Assembly (NCBI RefSeq): GCF_037126465.1
Contig: NC_088204.1
Span: 76,755,807 to 76,819,806 of the forward strand
Reading direction: 5' to 3'
From: Ornithodoros turicata
Taxonomy: Eukaryota > Arthropoda > Arachnida > Ixodida > Argasidae
DNA length: 64,000 bases
In this document: piece by piece, positions 12,501 through 24,207 of the stretch
Position numbering within the stretch: the stretch's first letter is position 1
Layout of the letters: each line of letters begins with the position of its first letter
Made by a program: the position numbers and the translations under genes
The notes under the pieces: model-generated
Database searches by the model: none
Told to the model about the DNA's origin: nothing
Seen by the model: the letters and a program-made list of their open reading frames with translations, nothing else

Positions 12501-15500
12501 ACCGAACATTTCCGTTTCGGTCTCGTACATAGCTTTCTGGTTGCGATAGTCCCTTTAAGTTTGGAGCTAATGTACACCAGCAAAGAAATGAAGAGCACTC
12601 TTCAAGTACACCATTTTTTTTCATGGACGCCGCCATATTGAAAGCGCAGAGCCGTCTCTCCAGGGTAACGCGTTGCAAAGAGGTTGAACGCACGAGCCAT
12701 AGAGAAGGAAAGCGGATGGGCTGCTTTCCTCCTCTCTGGCTTGTGCTGGCTGCAACAGTGCTGGGTGTAAGGCTCCTGGAAAACTGTATATCAGATGCTC
12801 TTCTTTTGTCTCAAAACTCCACGGTTGATACATGGGAACAGATTCGGATATGGGTTCCACTGTGGATTCTATTACATGGTTCGATTGTGGATTCTGCCTT
12901 GCATTCCACTCGCATCAGTGTCATAAGTTGGTTCATCATAATTTTCAGAGCCCAGCAAGCAAGAGGGCACGTCACGAAAGTCCTTCACCGCGAACAATGC
13001 TGCCACTGTCGCTGAAAAATTTTAAGTGTAAGTATTGTACAGTGCCTGAAGCTTACAGAAGTACGTAAAGTTTACAGAGCATGCTTCTGCGCGTTCTTTC
13101 GTCAGGGTGACATGCTAGCAGCAACTGGGACCATACAGAATTACAGACATGTGCCTAGGTAACCCGGTCGTCTGTTTGCAAGTCCGTATGATGCCCTTTG
13201 CTGCTAGCGTGTCACTCTGAGGAAGGAATGCGTCAGAGCGTGTTCTGTAAACTTTTGTCCAGCACCATGCTACTATAGGATTCTATTTTATAAAACTGCA
13301 CCCATCAAGCCATGTGGCTGTTTCGCCGCTTTTAGCAATTCTCGATATTGTAACTTGATATTGACATAATAAAATTGATCGGTTAATTGATTGAAAAACC
13401 ACACTACCATCGTAGTTGACCGTACTGGGTCCGCACTGAAAGGATCTCCCGCAGCATCATCTACCCCGTCTACGGCTTGTGCTTCAGAGAGGATGTTTAC
13501 GACACCTTCTTCGAGTACTAGAGAGGTTGTCGAAGAGTCTCCTATGTCGGCAGAATTTCACGTGCAAGAAAATAGACCAGATTCTAAAGAGCATTGCACG
13601 TATTCCCTTAAAACGACAACCCTCGCAGAGACAAACCAAAGTGTCACCGAAAGGCAGCTGAATGCTTCTAAGAAGACGAGACGAAACATATTTCCTGGTA
13701 TGCCTGGTAAAACAAAGCCCGTGTCGGGGGTGGACGCTTTGCGAGCGTTTCAGTTCAAATCGCGGAAATCTGGTGGTGAGGATATCGCACAAAACGACGT
13801 CCACGGCGAAGATGAGTCTCAAGAAAGCGTGGACGACTGCGCACCTTTCCTTTTGGATGATGAGCCTTCCATCAACGATGATGCTGCGATGATGGAAGAG
13901 GATAACGAAGATCCTTTACAATGTCGTTTGAGCCAACACCATCCACAGGTCGTTGACAAGGTCGACAACATTGCGGAAGAAGACTGTGAAGGACTGCTCG
14001 ACGTAGATGAACCCTGCGATATTGCTCGTCGAGAACGGAAGTTGGAATTCAGCTTTTCTCATGTTGTTGCTGCTTTGAAGAGCAATGATTCTAAAAGTAA
14101 GTTGAAGCGGATACTTCGTGATGTTGTTGTATGCCTTGAAGCAATTTAATCCTGCTTATATAATACCATACTGCTTTTTTTTGCTGGGTAGAGGCAGATC
14201 TAGATTCGTATGCGAGGAGGTTTATAGCCAGCATTGAGCCAGGTGCAAATGCTGCGGCAGAGAAAGAGCTGGACAGGGAGATCAGCAAGGACAAGTTCGC
14301 TCAGATGGAGGTCATAGGACAGGTTGGTTGTCCTACTTTCCATTTTTTAAAGAATCATTTTGGCGTATTGCAGGATCCTTGGTGTGACTTGGCAATCATT
14401 ACTTCAAACGTGCAGTAATATGTGTATAAACATGCACAGTATTTATGGGAGCATCGTTCATTTCTTGGTGCAGTTCAATCTGGGATTTGTCGTTGTGAGG
14501 TTGGAAGAAGACCTGTTCATCATCGACCAACATGCTGCCGACGAGAAATACAACTTCGAAATGCTGCAGCGGGATACCGTGATGCAGACGCAGAAGTTGC
14601 TCCTGTAAGCATCAAAGCCGTGAAACCAATTATTTCAAGCTTATGATGGTCATTTGTTACGAGATGTTTTGTATGGTATGAGTGTTGTTCAGAATGCATA
14701 CATTCTGGACTTTTCATTAATAAGAGTAAAGTAGTCGGGGACTTGAAACTTAGCCCACTTTCTGAGGCTACACACTTACTCCCCGAATTCATAGACGCGT
14801 TTTGATCTCGACTCGACTTGCAGCTGCTTCGGAAGAGTGTCAATGGATTTCGGAACCGCGTTGGTAGCTTAGCTTAGCATAGCGAGCTCGACTTGACACG
14901 TGTGGTGAAAACGTCAAGTCAGCACTCAGCCTACCATGACACCAACTTGGATAACGCCCCAATATGGCAGCTTTAGGAAGACACGTGAGACCCAGAATCT
15001 TGTCTTGTCTCGGCTTTACATGATCCGATGCATCTCCAATTTGTTCAGGGGACTTTGCACAAGTGTAGGCAGCAGACGACAGGTGTAACACATATTGTGA
15101 GGCCTGACACTAAGGAATGTTGTGTTTTCATGTTGCAAGGAAAATTTAGGTACAAAATTGTATGAAAATCGACTTCTGTAAGCAGTTAAAGTGAGCAGGC
15201 TGCAACATAACAAAGTGAACCAGCAGGAGGGTTCATGAAACACGCAAACCGTCTTGAGTGAGGACAGGTCTTTGCGTGGACTTGCACAGATAAAGAGGCG
15301 GCTTCAAGACAAGTCATATCTGTGAATTCAGGGTTTAGTCTGGCAGTGTGTCTAGTCTTTGAAATGTTTCTTGATGAAGTTCTCTTCTGTCAAGCAGCAG
15401 AGCTCTTATAAATAAAGTAGCTTTGCTTTCACTATTTTACTGCTCCGCTACAGTAGAGTCTCGATGATACGAATCTCGGGACGACGACGGTGTCACAAAG

Positions 15501-18500
15501 CGAAATGGTGACGCCTAATGTTGTCAGATGTTGTCCTGATATGTTCCCTCCACGTGTTCTGGTCGCTCTTTTCCTATACCAGTACGGCATCACACAACTT
15601 CCGGGTGTATTTTTGTGTGTGTGTGTGGTGGTGGTGGTGGTGGGGGGGGGTAAAATGGTCAAAACGGAGATAAGGTAATACGTCTTCGGACCATGTAACC
15701 CCCTGAACTAATCTCCTCCTCCACCACCACCAAGGGAGAGTAATTGTTTTCATTGTGTAACATGATATAAGGGAGTTTATGGTGAGGATCTCCATCACTC
15801 ATCAAATGGAGGAGGAGGAGCATGACTGGTGCACTCTCGCGTCACGGGGGAACAACCTCTGTCACCTCCTTGGCTCGTTCATATCATCATACTATCCGTA
15901 CTATCATCCGTAAAGCAGAGATAACACATTCGTGTAATCTGAGCTGTAATACATGGGAAGAATAGGCATTCCGACTGGGATTGGAAAATAATCCATATGA
16001 TCGCGAAATTCATATAATCCGTGATCGTATCATCGAGATTTTAACGTAATAATAAAAGGTCCAGTCCCTATGCTTAAACAGCACTCGATAAGGCATTTTT
16101 GTAACTCTGCAAGCCATAGGGCGGCGATGATGTTCCCTATCGCTGCGCTGCAGGCCGCAGGAATTGGAGTTGACGGCCGTGAACGAATCAGTTCTACTGG
16201 AAAACATGGGAGTGTTTGAGACCAACGGCTTTGGCTTCATGGTGGACGAGTCGAGGCCCATGGGACGAAGGGTAGCATTGGTCAGCATTCCAGTCTGCGG
16301 GAGTTCGCAGTTCGGAAAGGAAGGCACGCACCTTTTTGCTTATATTTTGGTGTTCACGTCGCGATGTCGGAAGGTGAGTCATCGTGTCTCTTTTTCTTTG
16401 CAGATGTAAATGAACTCATTTTTATGCTGAGTGACAACCCGGTAAGCTCGTCTCTTCTGTTGGTCACTCGAAAATTTTCCGTGGCTCACTGGCAGCATGA
16501 ACATTGCATAAATATGCAAGAATGGGCAGGAGAGAAATGCACGCAAAGAACGCGTCTTTAGCAGTTACTTATTGCACATTCAAATACGTAACTTGGGAAT
16601 AATTTAAATTTAATTGTAATTGTTTCTTTGGCTGAAATGTTTGTGTTTGTGCCGTCTTTAGATGGAGATCGCTTCTTCTAAATTCTTCTTACTTACATTA
16701 TTGCACATGTTGAGATGCCTCCTTCCACATTTCAAGGAAAACCCTTCCTTTCACTTGCAGCGATAGTGATGCGTAACTTTAAGTAAGCGAGACGCTTTCG
16801 TGCTCCCGTTTCATTTTGGTGCATGGAAGCAGACGACAAGTGCCCAGGTGCTTGAGATTTGCCACGACTCAGAAGCCCAACCTTACTAGGTTATCCGAGA
16901 CTCACGTTTCGGGAAACTGTAATATTTTTATAACTGTTATGACACTTTTCTGTTAGTAGGCAACGTCCACACGGACATGGGCAGTTATTCACGGGAAATG
17001 TAGTTCTTTAATGCAGACGTCTTCACAGTAAGCAGCTCCTATGGCATCTGTTAAGAATTCCGATCTTTTCCATTTCATTCGCTGTTACAAGGTAAAGTCT
17101 TCACAACCGCTGTCGTCTCTTCCAACGTTGCTATGAGTTCAAACTAAGCCAACGTTTGTCCGTAGTGCTCCAAAGTTGCTTTTCACTGTCTAGTGGCCAT
17201 TCCGTGCGTGTTGTAGCATCATAACCCCAGTTTGAGTGTGCCAAAAGAGGGGCACCAACTAAACACACCAACGTAAAGCTACACTACTGCATCCGCTCTA
17301 ATGCCCGTCGATGCAACACAAGTGAGTCTTGTTTCCAACGCAGCACACAATGTGTCGGCCATCGAAAGTTCAGCAGGTGTTTGCCATGCGAGCGTGTCGC
17401 AAGTCCATCATGGTCGGAACACCTCTGACGGCTGCCATCATGAAGAAGGTGAGTCGAGAACAAGGAGGACATATATACTAGCTGGAGTGGCGGCGGCAGC
17501 CTATACCTCCCTGTAAGCATCGGTGAAGCCAGGGGCAGGTCTCTCTCTTTTGCCCTAGATTGAGGTGAATGATAGATAGAGTTACCAAGGTACCACCTAC
17601 TCACCTGTTAATGAGCAGCGGAGAGTCAGGATTTGCCGGCCGAACAGCTCAGGCTCTATGGCAGAAGGAAATATGCATTGTTCCTGACCAGCCTTGTGCA
17701 CTTACAAATGCAAGATGGTTCCCGGGGTGGTTATTTTCTTTGTGCCTCCTAGCGGTGCTTTGTGCACCCGTATGCAATGCTCAAGTCAACCATGCTCACA
17801 ATCCGGCAGCACGGCTCTACGTTTTGCCCCTGGTAAGACTGCGCCGTGTTGGCTCCACTTAGAGGATGCCCCTTCTGCTCCAGCAGTATATAGAGAGGGC
17901 GTTTGCTCGAACGTGCCCAAAAATTTTATTTAAAGTGAGCGATAAAAGAGAAACGAGCGCTACTTTTCAGTTACTTGATTAAGAAACAGGTGCTACTAGT
18001 GAAGTAGTACCTGTTTCTTACTCTACTAGCAGTAAAGTACCACTTGCTTTTCTTTTATCGCTCGCTTTAAATAAAATTAAATAAAATATAATTTCTGGAC
18101 ACGTTAGAGCAAACACCCTGCATATATATCTTCCTTGGTTGAGAATCAAACGTGCAACGGGACAGAGATGGCAGTCTCTCTTTTCCCCCTCAGATCGTTG
18201 GCCACCTTGGGGAACTGGAACACCCATGGGTAAGTTCCATAGGCTTGTTCCAAGTTGTTTCATATGCATCGAGCTACGCTAAATAAGAACAAATACAAAG
18301 GATGCTTGGCAGTGGAACCTCACGTTGAAAGATATTGCAGGCAAGAGAGCGGCACCTAAAAGAACGTATAAGAAGAGCATTTTGGTTTCAATTCCACTGC
18401 GAATCGTGAAAATTTAGAAAGCGCTAGCGTCATAGCGTATCGTCTACTTCGTTACAATTTATTGTGCCGACGTTTTATGCCATATTGAGTTCATTTTAAA

Positions 18501-20084
18501 GTGAGAGTGATTCCCCGCAGAGCTCACTAAATTGGAACAGTAGGCCGTTATCGTGGAAGGTGTTTCGGCGACAGATTTTTAGTTGTACATTTATATTTTG
18601 CATCACGGATAAAACTTTTAACACCTGCCATGTTGCAGATTGTTTAGTGTCACTTTTGAAAGTTTTAGTGCATAAGAAATTGTGGCAAACTACCCTTATT
18701 TAGAGCCTGGAGTCTTCGGGAATATTTCTTTCAGAACTCGGGGGTAAAAAATTCAAAATTGGGGAAAAATTTAAATTTTTTCATATTTACATTTTCAAAA
18801 TTTATGTGGAAAAAATTGCATAATTCTGACTTCAGAGAAATATTGGGCTTTATTGCTAGGAACAGTATTGCATGTAACTGCCATCTCTGTTGATTTTGCT
18901 ACCAAAGAGCACGGCACTTACTTTTCAGACCTTATTAGTTTGCTAAGCTCTCTAAATCTCATGATGTTGCTCGAAGGTTTGCCTGCTTAAAGAGAGCGCC
19001 AATCTTGATAACAGCTTCTCTACTATCACAAATGCTGCACCTGCCGCACACGTTCATGGTTTGATGTCTTTTTTGTAATCACTCGCAAGGAAGTGCTTGC
19101 TCCACCCAACGGAACAGTTGGTAGTAGTGTTCGACTCACATTCTTTCCTCGCTATCACTTTCACCCACTCCTCTCGTGACGCGAGATCTGCAGGCACCCC
19201 GTGAAACGATACCCCTTGCTCCTTTTTCTTGGTCCCAGAAGTAAAAAATGGCACAAGGCAGTACTGCATTTTTCAAAACGTTCGAAACCGCGCTTATCAA
19301 AATCAGACAAGAGCGCATAGCAGACGACAACAGGTATAGGGAAGTGGCGCCCTCCACGTGCCCTCCGAAGGAAAGGGAAGCGACTCGGCGCATCTGCCAA
19401 TGGACAGGCATTGAGTAATAGAGGAGGCACTGGTGGGGCACATGTGGTTTCTCAACTCCTCTAAACGTGACGTCCGGACAAAGAACGCAGTTAAACTGAA
19501 GGTGCGATCAGTATAGTGGGTGCCCAAAATACGTGTAACCGGACACATTCGAAAATGAATCTGATCCGATTTTGCTGTCGCCTACATGCTCCCGGCAGAA
19601 TTCGGGCAACAGTGTACGGACTGACGTCACCGGAAGGCACGTTGTCCGTCACAAAATGCGGTCCTCTGGCTCGAAATATGGCGGGCCCGAAATACTCGAA
19701 ATCTGCTGCCAAATGGTCACTAGAAGCCACGGAGTAAGACGACTAGGAGGTGAAACTGCCCATAGAAGCAAACGCAGAGACTGTTACGTTGGGGGAGAGA
19801 AAAAAGGCAGTTTACCTTTAACCTGAAAATGACGAGTCTCATTTCAGAGTTCAAATTCGGGGAAGAATCACGTTAAACCATGCTCTATCTTGTCGTGCAA
19901 ATACTGCTATCTAATTTTGAAGTTAACGTTGTCAAGGACTAAACAATTTCACAGATTACTGTCAATTCACACCATCATGCTCTTCTGCATCAATTGAATG
20001 CCTACCACCACCTAATTCTTACAGAACTGCCCACACGGTCGGCCGACCATGAGACACCTTGTCAGTCTTGCTACTCTACCATAA
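9524..20084 (+). CDS. PMS2: PMS2, MutL-family mismatch repair endonuclease, twenty exons
   Basis: Exons: 9524-9656, 9743-9829, 9883-9985, 10058-10160, 10258-10427, 10548-10626, 10689-10789, 10862-10961, 11045-11129, 11273-11352, 11407-11482, 11578-11634, 13416-14096, 14192-14322, 14474-14604, 16154-16323, 16404-16441, 17344-17448, 18194-18229 and 20025-20084. They join in frame to 841 residues (human 862). The amino half is a GHKL ATPase: catalytic Glu31 in [21 protein letters not shown] and [10 protein letters not shown]. The 681-nt exon 13 encodes the acidic, poorly conserved linker. The carboxy half has the metal-binding nuclease motif [12 protein letters not shown] (Asp680-Glu691), ACRKS near 792-796 and CPHGRPT near the end, so the nicking activity of the MLH1 partner should be intact. 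Oddities: motif II reads DDGEG where DNG is usual, and introns 9 and 16 appear to use GC donors. Identity is near certain; individual splice sites rest on alignment to the family. Confidence 0.96.
13063..13258. mobile_element. Foldback (hairpin) element in PMS2 intron 12
   Basis: Two arms of about 57 bp form an imperfect inverted repeat: aaagtttacagagcatgc to gctagcagcaa on the left and the reverse complement, ending gtaaacttttgtcc, on the right, with a short loop. There is no coding content. The right end resembles the ends of the TA-flanked MITE at 27976, suggesting a related Tc1/mariner-type origin. Confidence 0.7.
15451..16046. mobile_element. Tigger/pogo-like MITE in PMS2 intron 15
   Basis: The left end cagtagagtctcgatgatac matches the reverse complement of the right end (cgttaaaatctcgatgatac) at 15 of 20 positions; TA lies outside each end (15449-15450 and 16047-16048). 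Internal 'atgatacgaa' motifs and a GT/GGT microsatellite near 15614-15652 are present. A second, broken copy in the opposite internal orientation begins at 35820. No transposase is encoded. Confidence 0.75.
17885..18135. mobile_element. Long foldback element in PMS2 intron 18
   Basis: An imperfect palindrome centred near 18000. The left arm (gtttgctcgaacgtg, attttatttaaagtgagcga, aagaaacaggtgctact) is mirrored by the right arm (agtagtacctgtttctta, tcgctcgctttaaataaaat, cacgttagagcaaac). The arms are about 120 bp with small indels and almost no loop. Transcribed in the PMS2 intron it would form a long hairpin RNA. Confidence 0.8.
18701..19887. mobile_element. Degraded hAT-like element in PMS2 intron 19
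   Basis: The left end tagagcctggagtcttcggg closely resembles the end of the intact element at 21115. Near the right boundary, aaattcggggaagaatc followed by gctcta resembles that element's other end with a deletion. The flanking octamers (cccttatt and tcttgtcg) do not match, so either the right limit is wrong or the insertion is old. No coding sequence is recognisable inside. Confidence 0.45.
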
Positions 20085-20247
20085 AACGAGCAATACTTTC
20101 AAAGAATCTTGGAAAAGTACGCATTTTACATGAAACATACGGGACATAGGTGAAGCCAGCATCAAAACAAGGCATCGCAGCGTACGTTGAAGCAAGTTGG
20201 ACAATACATTACGCTCAAAATGCTTGTAAATATGTACAATATGTGTA

Positions 20248-20253
20248 AATAAA
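20248..20253 (+). terminator. PMS2 polyadenylation signal
   Basis: AATAAA lies 164 nt after the PMS2 stop codon. The surrounding sequence (cgctcaaaatgcttgtaaa, then the signal) is conserved in the duplicated flank near 49011, consistent with the real 3' end of PMS2. Confidence 0.7.
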
Positions 20254-21114
20254 CAAACATTTTTTTTACCAATGTCTTTATTTAAAATTGCATCAACACA
20301 ATAGCAAGTGTAGCACACTGCTGGTAGCTTTAGTGTAGGCGCTTGTAGAAATGCTACAAACGGCAATGACGACGAGGCATTGCATTAGAAATTTGAAAAT
20401 TATATTCTATTCTATTCTTTGTACAAGTGGACTAGAAAATGTCTCAGGTATGCAAACCTATGCGGCTAAACTGTGAGGTGAGGTTGTCGAGCTTCTGTCC
20501 CGTCTACCCCGAAGGGCTAAATTCGTTTTTTCCAATGGCATTGCTAACTGAGGTTTAAAGGGGCACAAAAATGCAGAAATGCACTTGTTCTCAAATGAAA
20601 GTCTGTGTTTCAAATATAACGTAAGCACAAAAAGTGTTCACACCGTTTAGAAGAAAAACGCAGTGGAACAGAGCCGTCTGTTGGCAGCAACCAATGTAAT
20701 CCTCAGGACACAAATATTGGCGGCATCCAATCAGACAGCAGGAGAAGTACGTCCATGTCTATCGTTCGCGTGAGGATTTGGAACGGGTACAGTCGTTGTG
20801 TGTTGTATATACACTGCGTGGCATGACGCGCATTGCTGCATTTCTCAATACCACAAATGTTCTAGCGAGAACAATTAAGTATATTCACGTCCCTCGCCCC
20901 ATGTTGTTTGCCGAAACTATACTCCATGGTGTGTGCCGCGTGTACATGTGCAGCATGAAGTAAAAAGCACCGATGCATGAGCTGAAACAAGTTTCGCTGC
21001 ATAGTGCTGAGAAAGAGAGAGAGAGAGACAGTCCCGTATAATTCTGATTGTAGCTTTGTAACAGAATCGAAGTTTTGAAGTTTTGAACGAGATTAACATA
21101 ACGTGTAACGTAAT

Positions 21115-21413
21115 TAGAGCCTGAAGTTTTCGGGAAATATTTTTTTCGAAATTCGGGGGGTAAAAATCGGGTAAATAAACGTGTGCACTAAATTCATGCG
21201 AATTCGGGTAGAAAAATCTTCCAGTATGCTAAATTCGGGGAGAAATCGGGCTCAGCTGCTCGAACTAACTGTAGTCGTTTGGTACAAACAGTGACGTAAC
21301 CAGTGAGGGCAGTTTGCCGGGTAAAAATCGGGTTTCACCCAAAATAGGAAACCTTCAATTCGGGGTGCAAATTCGGGGAAGAATCGGGTAAAACCCTAAA
21401 ACTTCAGGCTCTA
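21115..21413. mobile_element. hAT-like MITE with exact 8-bp target duplication
   Basis: A 299-bp element with ends tagagcctgaagttttcggg and its near-exact inverse (aaaacttcaggctcta). It is flanked by AACGTAAT at 21107-21114 and 21414-21421. Eight-bp target duplications and TAGAG/TAGGG ends fit the hAT superfamily. The subterminal sequence is rich in 'ttcggggtaaaatcggg'-like strings. Non-coding. Confidence 0.88.
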
Positions 21414-21974
21414 AACGTAATTTGAAGGGAAGTTGTGTGGACACTTTAGTGCACCTTTAAATTTGTAGAACAGAATAGTTTGTTACTGTCGGACTACGAA
21501 TTCAAGACACGTGTGGTGGGTAGTCTTCTATATCCGAGTGGCAGGTGGTCACTCGACGATAGGATGTCGCTATTCTTTGCTGCGCCGTGAAAGAAACCAG
21601 TCTGGTAGACGAGACGCCGTGTTTCCGTTGAAGTATGTAGTCTTCGGTGCTCCAAGTGACTATGCTAAGTTGCCTTTGTCCGAATAACATTCCACGAAGA
21701 AACGTCCGAGCGTTATGCTTTGACGTTGCATGCTATAGAGGAGCTGTAGAAAAGCTGAATAACACATATCCTTCGGGTGACTCCCAATGGAACAACATCA
21801 CAGAATGAAGAGATCAGTGGACGTAGCCAACTTTTCACAGTGCCCGTGACCTGAAAGACAGTAGATGAAAAGCCAGTGAGTTTCTCATGACCGGTCAGCA
21901 TTGCTTCTCTCTCGAGTTCATGTGGCCATGTTTTTTACAAAATGTACTCTGTATGGGTATACATACTCTATATG

Positions 21975-23626
21975 TAGGGTCTGAGGTTTTCGCGAAATAT
22001 TTTTCGCCAAATTCGGGATTAAAAATCGTGTGGAAAACAGCAGCATCCAATTCGGGTGAATTCACCAGCACCACTTCAGTTGTTAGGCAGCTTGCACTGA
22101 CAGGTGTTCACAGCGCTAGGAGAGCGCAATACCCTGACGGTTCCATGTCTATGGATGGGGCTTCCTCGGCCGTCTATGATCCCGGTAATGCCGAGACCTT
22201 ACAGAGCAAGCTAAGGCACAAGACTTCGTCCACGGCTGCGGAACTTTACGGGATATTCTCGGCGCTGAAGTACACGACGACTGTACGGCGATCGCAGACG
22301 TGGGTTAATTCTCTTAACTGACTGCCGCTCTGCCACGCAAGCACCAGACTCAAACAAGGAGACCACCAATGACGCCATGTGAAGGAAAAGTACCGACATG
22401 CGTTAAACTCGGACGAGACAGACATCAGGTATCCATCCAGTGGCTCCCCAGCTACTGCAAGATCTCTGTGAGCGAGGCTGCAAACGGAAGTCCACTCCCT
22501 GACATGCAGGGAGAACATACCGCTGACCAAAGACTACATCAAGAGGGCAGCAAAGCGAATGGCAGATGTGGAGATGAAGACGCCCCTGGACAATCTACAC
22601 TGAGGACACCCCGGGCTGGTCGCCCTAGATGGTCCATATAAGTACACAGGCTGTATAGATACATGAGCCGAACTGACTCAGCACATCATTCAACGACTCC
22701 ACTTGGTACTGCTTTCCCCGAGAGCTTACAGGTATAAAGCTAAACGTGGTCGACGACCCTACACGCGTAGACAATGCCACACAGCAAAGACGGCAGCCAT
22801 CTACTATATTGAGCTGCACGAAATGTGAGGACGAAGAGCAAGATCCTAGAAAAGCGTCTCTCCACACTGGACAGCCGGCCACTTACCATTGGAAAGATTC
22901 TGTGTGCATTGGTGTGCGTGGTCTACAGACGACAAACGCTACAAGGCGGCAGGCTACCTGCTACAATTCCTCAAGGCCGCAAACCTGCGGGACCTGTGAC
23001 GTGTGTTTCGCGCGTTTCATATTCCTGTCCTTTTTTTTGTGTGTGTGTGTGTGTGTGATCTCGTTTTTTTTTTGTTTTTTTTGCTTGGGTAAAGCAAGCC
23101 AAATATTGACTGAACTCTCTCAACACTTAAAAAGAAGAAGTTGAAGAGCGTCGGAGTCCGGTTACGTTTGGCGATTATTCGACGCGCGTGCGCTCGTGCA
23201 GCTCGGCGTGCGTATGACCGCGGAAAGCACAATTTTTTAACGCGCACGGAGACTACGCCGAAATCCATCGACTACTGATATTCGCACACGAACTTGTGAT
23301 CGAGGAATCAGCAACATTGGCACGCGTCACTCGCTCTGTCCGCGTCCCATGCGTTTCGGGTGGTCGTCCGCGTGCGTTTCTTCGACGCGCGTACGAGGTC
23401 ACGGCGAGCACACGACGTTTTGACGCTGGGGAAACGTCGCATGCGTTTCGCCCTCGCGCCTCCGCACACACTACCGGAGTCTTGCGCCGTGGTCCCGCGC
23501 CGCGCGACAAACGCACCCCCGTTCGGGAAGAAATCGGGTTTCACCCGAATCACTAAATGTGCGATTCGTGTGCGGGGGGGTAAATTCGGGGAAATATCGG
23601 GGGAAACCCGAAAACCTCAGACCCTA
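21975..23626. mobile_element. Large hAT-like element carrying a retrotransposon fragment
   Basis: Begins tagggtctgaggttttcg and ends with the inverse (cgaaaacctcagaccc, then TA). It is flanked by TCTATATG (21967-21974) and TCTATATA (23627-23634), 7 of 8 identical. At 1652 bp it is far larger than its relatives. The interior includes a decayed non-LTR RNase H region (22060-23020), a GT microsatellite near 23040 and a CpG-rich segment at 23140-23560. The subterminal 'cgggtttcacccgaa' motif is typical of the family. No hAT transposase is recognisable. Confidence 0.8.
22060..23020 (+). pseudogene. Decayed RNase H / 3' region of a non-LTR retrotransposon
   Basis: One frame around 22130-22280 reads like the RNase HI domain of jockey/R1-type retrotransposons: DGSMS near the start for the first catalytic Asp region, then HKTSSTAAELYGIFSALKY containing the catalytic Glu context. 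Further downstream, fragments in other frames (CTKCEDEEQ, LDSRPLTIGKIL) resemble the cysteine-containing tail of such ORF2 proteins. Several frameshifts and stops separate the pieces, so it is not functional. It lies inside the hAT-like element 21975-23626; whether it was captured or inserted there is unknown. Confidence 0.65.
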
Positions 23627-24207
23627 TCTATATATGGGTATATCGCCGCTCTCTCATGTTTACGTGGCCATGATGTCGACTATACGCACTCTATGTGGGT
23701 ATGGTTCCCATTGAATTTTGGAACAAAAAACTCGAGAGATTTTCATGGTGTCATTTTGTCTGGAATCTAAAACACAGTCTATGACCAAGGCGTCAACATT
23801 TCACAAAAGTATTTATAGGCTACAGGCATGTCCACATGAGAGAATACACATGAACTGATAATCGTCCTTTGACAAGTGTGACAAGACCACAGGACAGAAA
23901 AGAAAATCTTAATCTTGATATCTTCACGCAAATTCCAACTGCAAAGAGTAGGTGTTCCTGTGCACTATCAGTTCTATGAGAGCAAGAACAAGATACAAAA
24001 TCGAGGCTTTTCAAGGCCTTGAAAGTGGCATTTTCAACAGTATATTCAACGGTTTCAAGGACCAATGGCAAACATGATTGTAGTGTAGTTAATTTCTGCC
24101 GACAATACACTGATTTCACATCAGGCAAAGGTAGTACACATGAGGCAAAGACATAATGCGCGAAACGCTGATTGAGGTTCATAAGACTAGAGAAGCAACC
24201 TTACCTA

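Larger units (their letters stand above)
20254..24207. other. Intergenic region between convergent PMS2 and PLA2G6 copy A
   Basis: No host gene is visible. The region holds two hAT-like elements (21115-21413 and 21975-23626). About 20060-21700 is similar to 48810-49640, as part of the segmental duplication. The stretch next to 24207 is the PLA2G6 copy A 3' flank and shares blocks (cgacaatacactgatttc, caggcaaaggtag) with the corresponding flank of copy B near 50460-50520. Confidence 0.7.

Noticed and set aside
12623..13015. 130-codon frame in PMS2 intron 12 with hydrophobic stretches
   Set aside because: No recognised domain, and it sits within an intron. The membrane-like segments could be chance; no splice sites tie it to PMS2.
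13391..13415. Methionine-initiated start of a separate 252-residue protein at 13391
   Set aside because: The reading frame is PMS2 exon 13. The sequence before 13416 is intron ending in tag, and the apparent stop after 14096 lies in the next intron.
23140..23560. CpG-rich block with overlapping frames on both strands as a gene
   Set aside because: Arginine-rich translations in several frames reflect base composition. The block lies inside a hAT-like element and shows no conserved motif.
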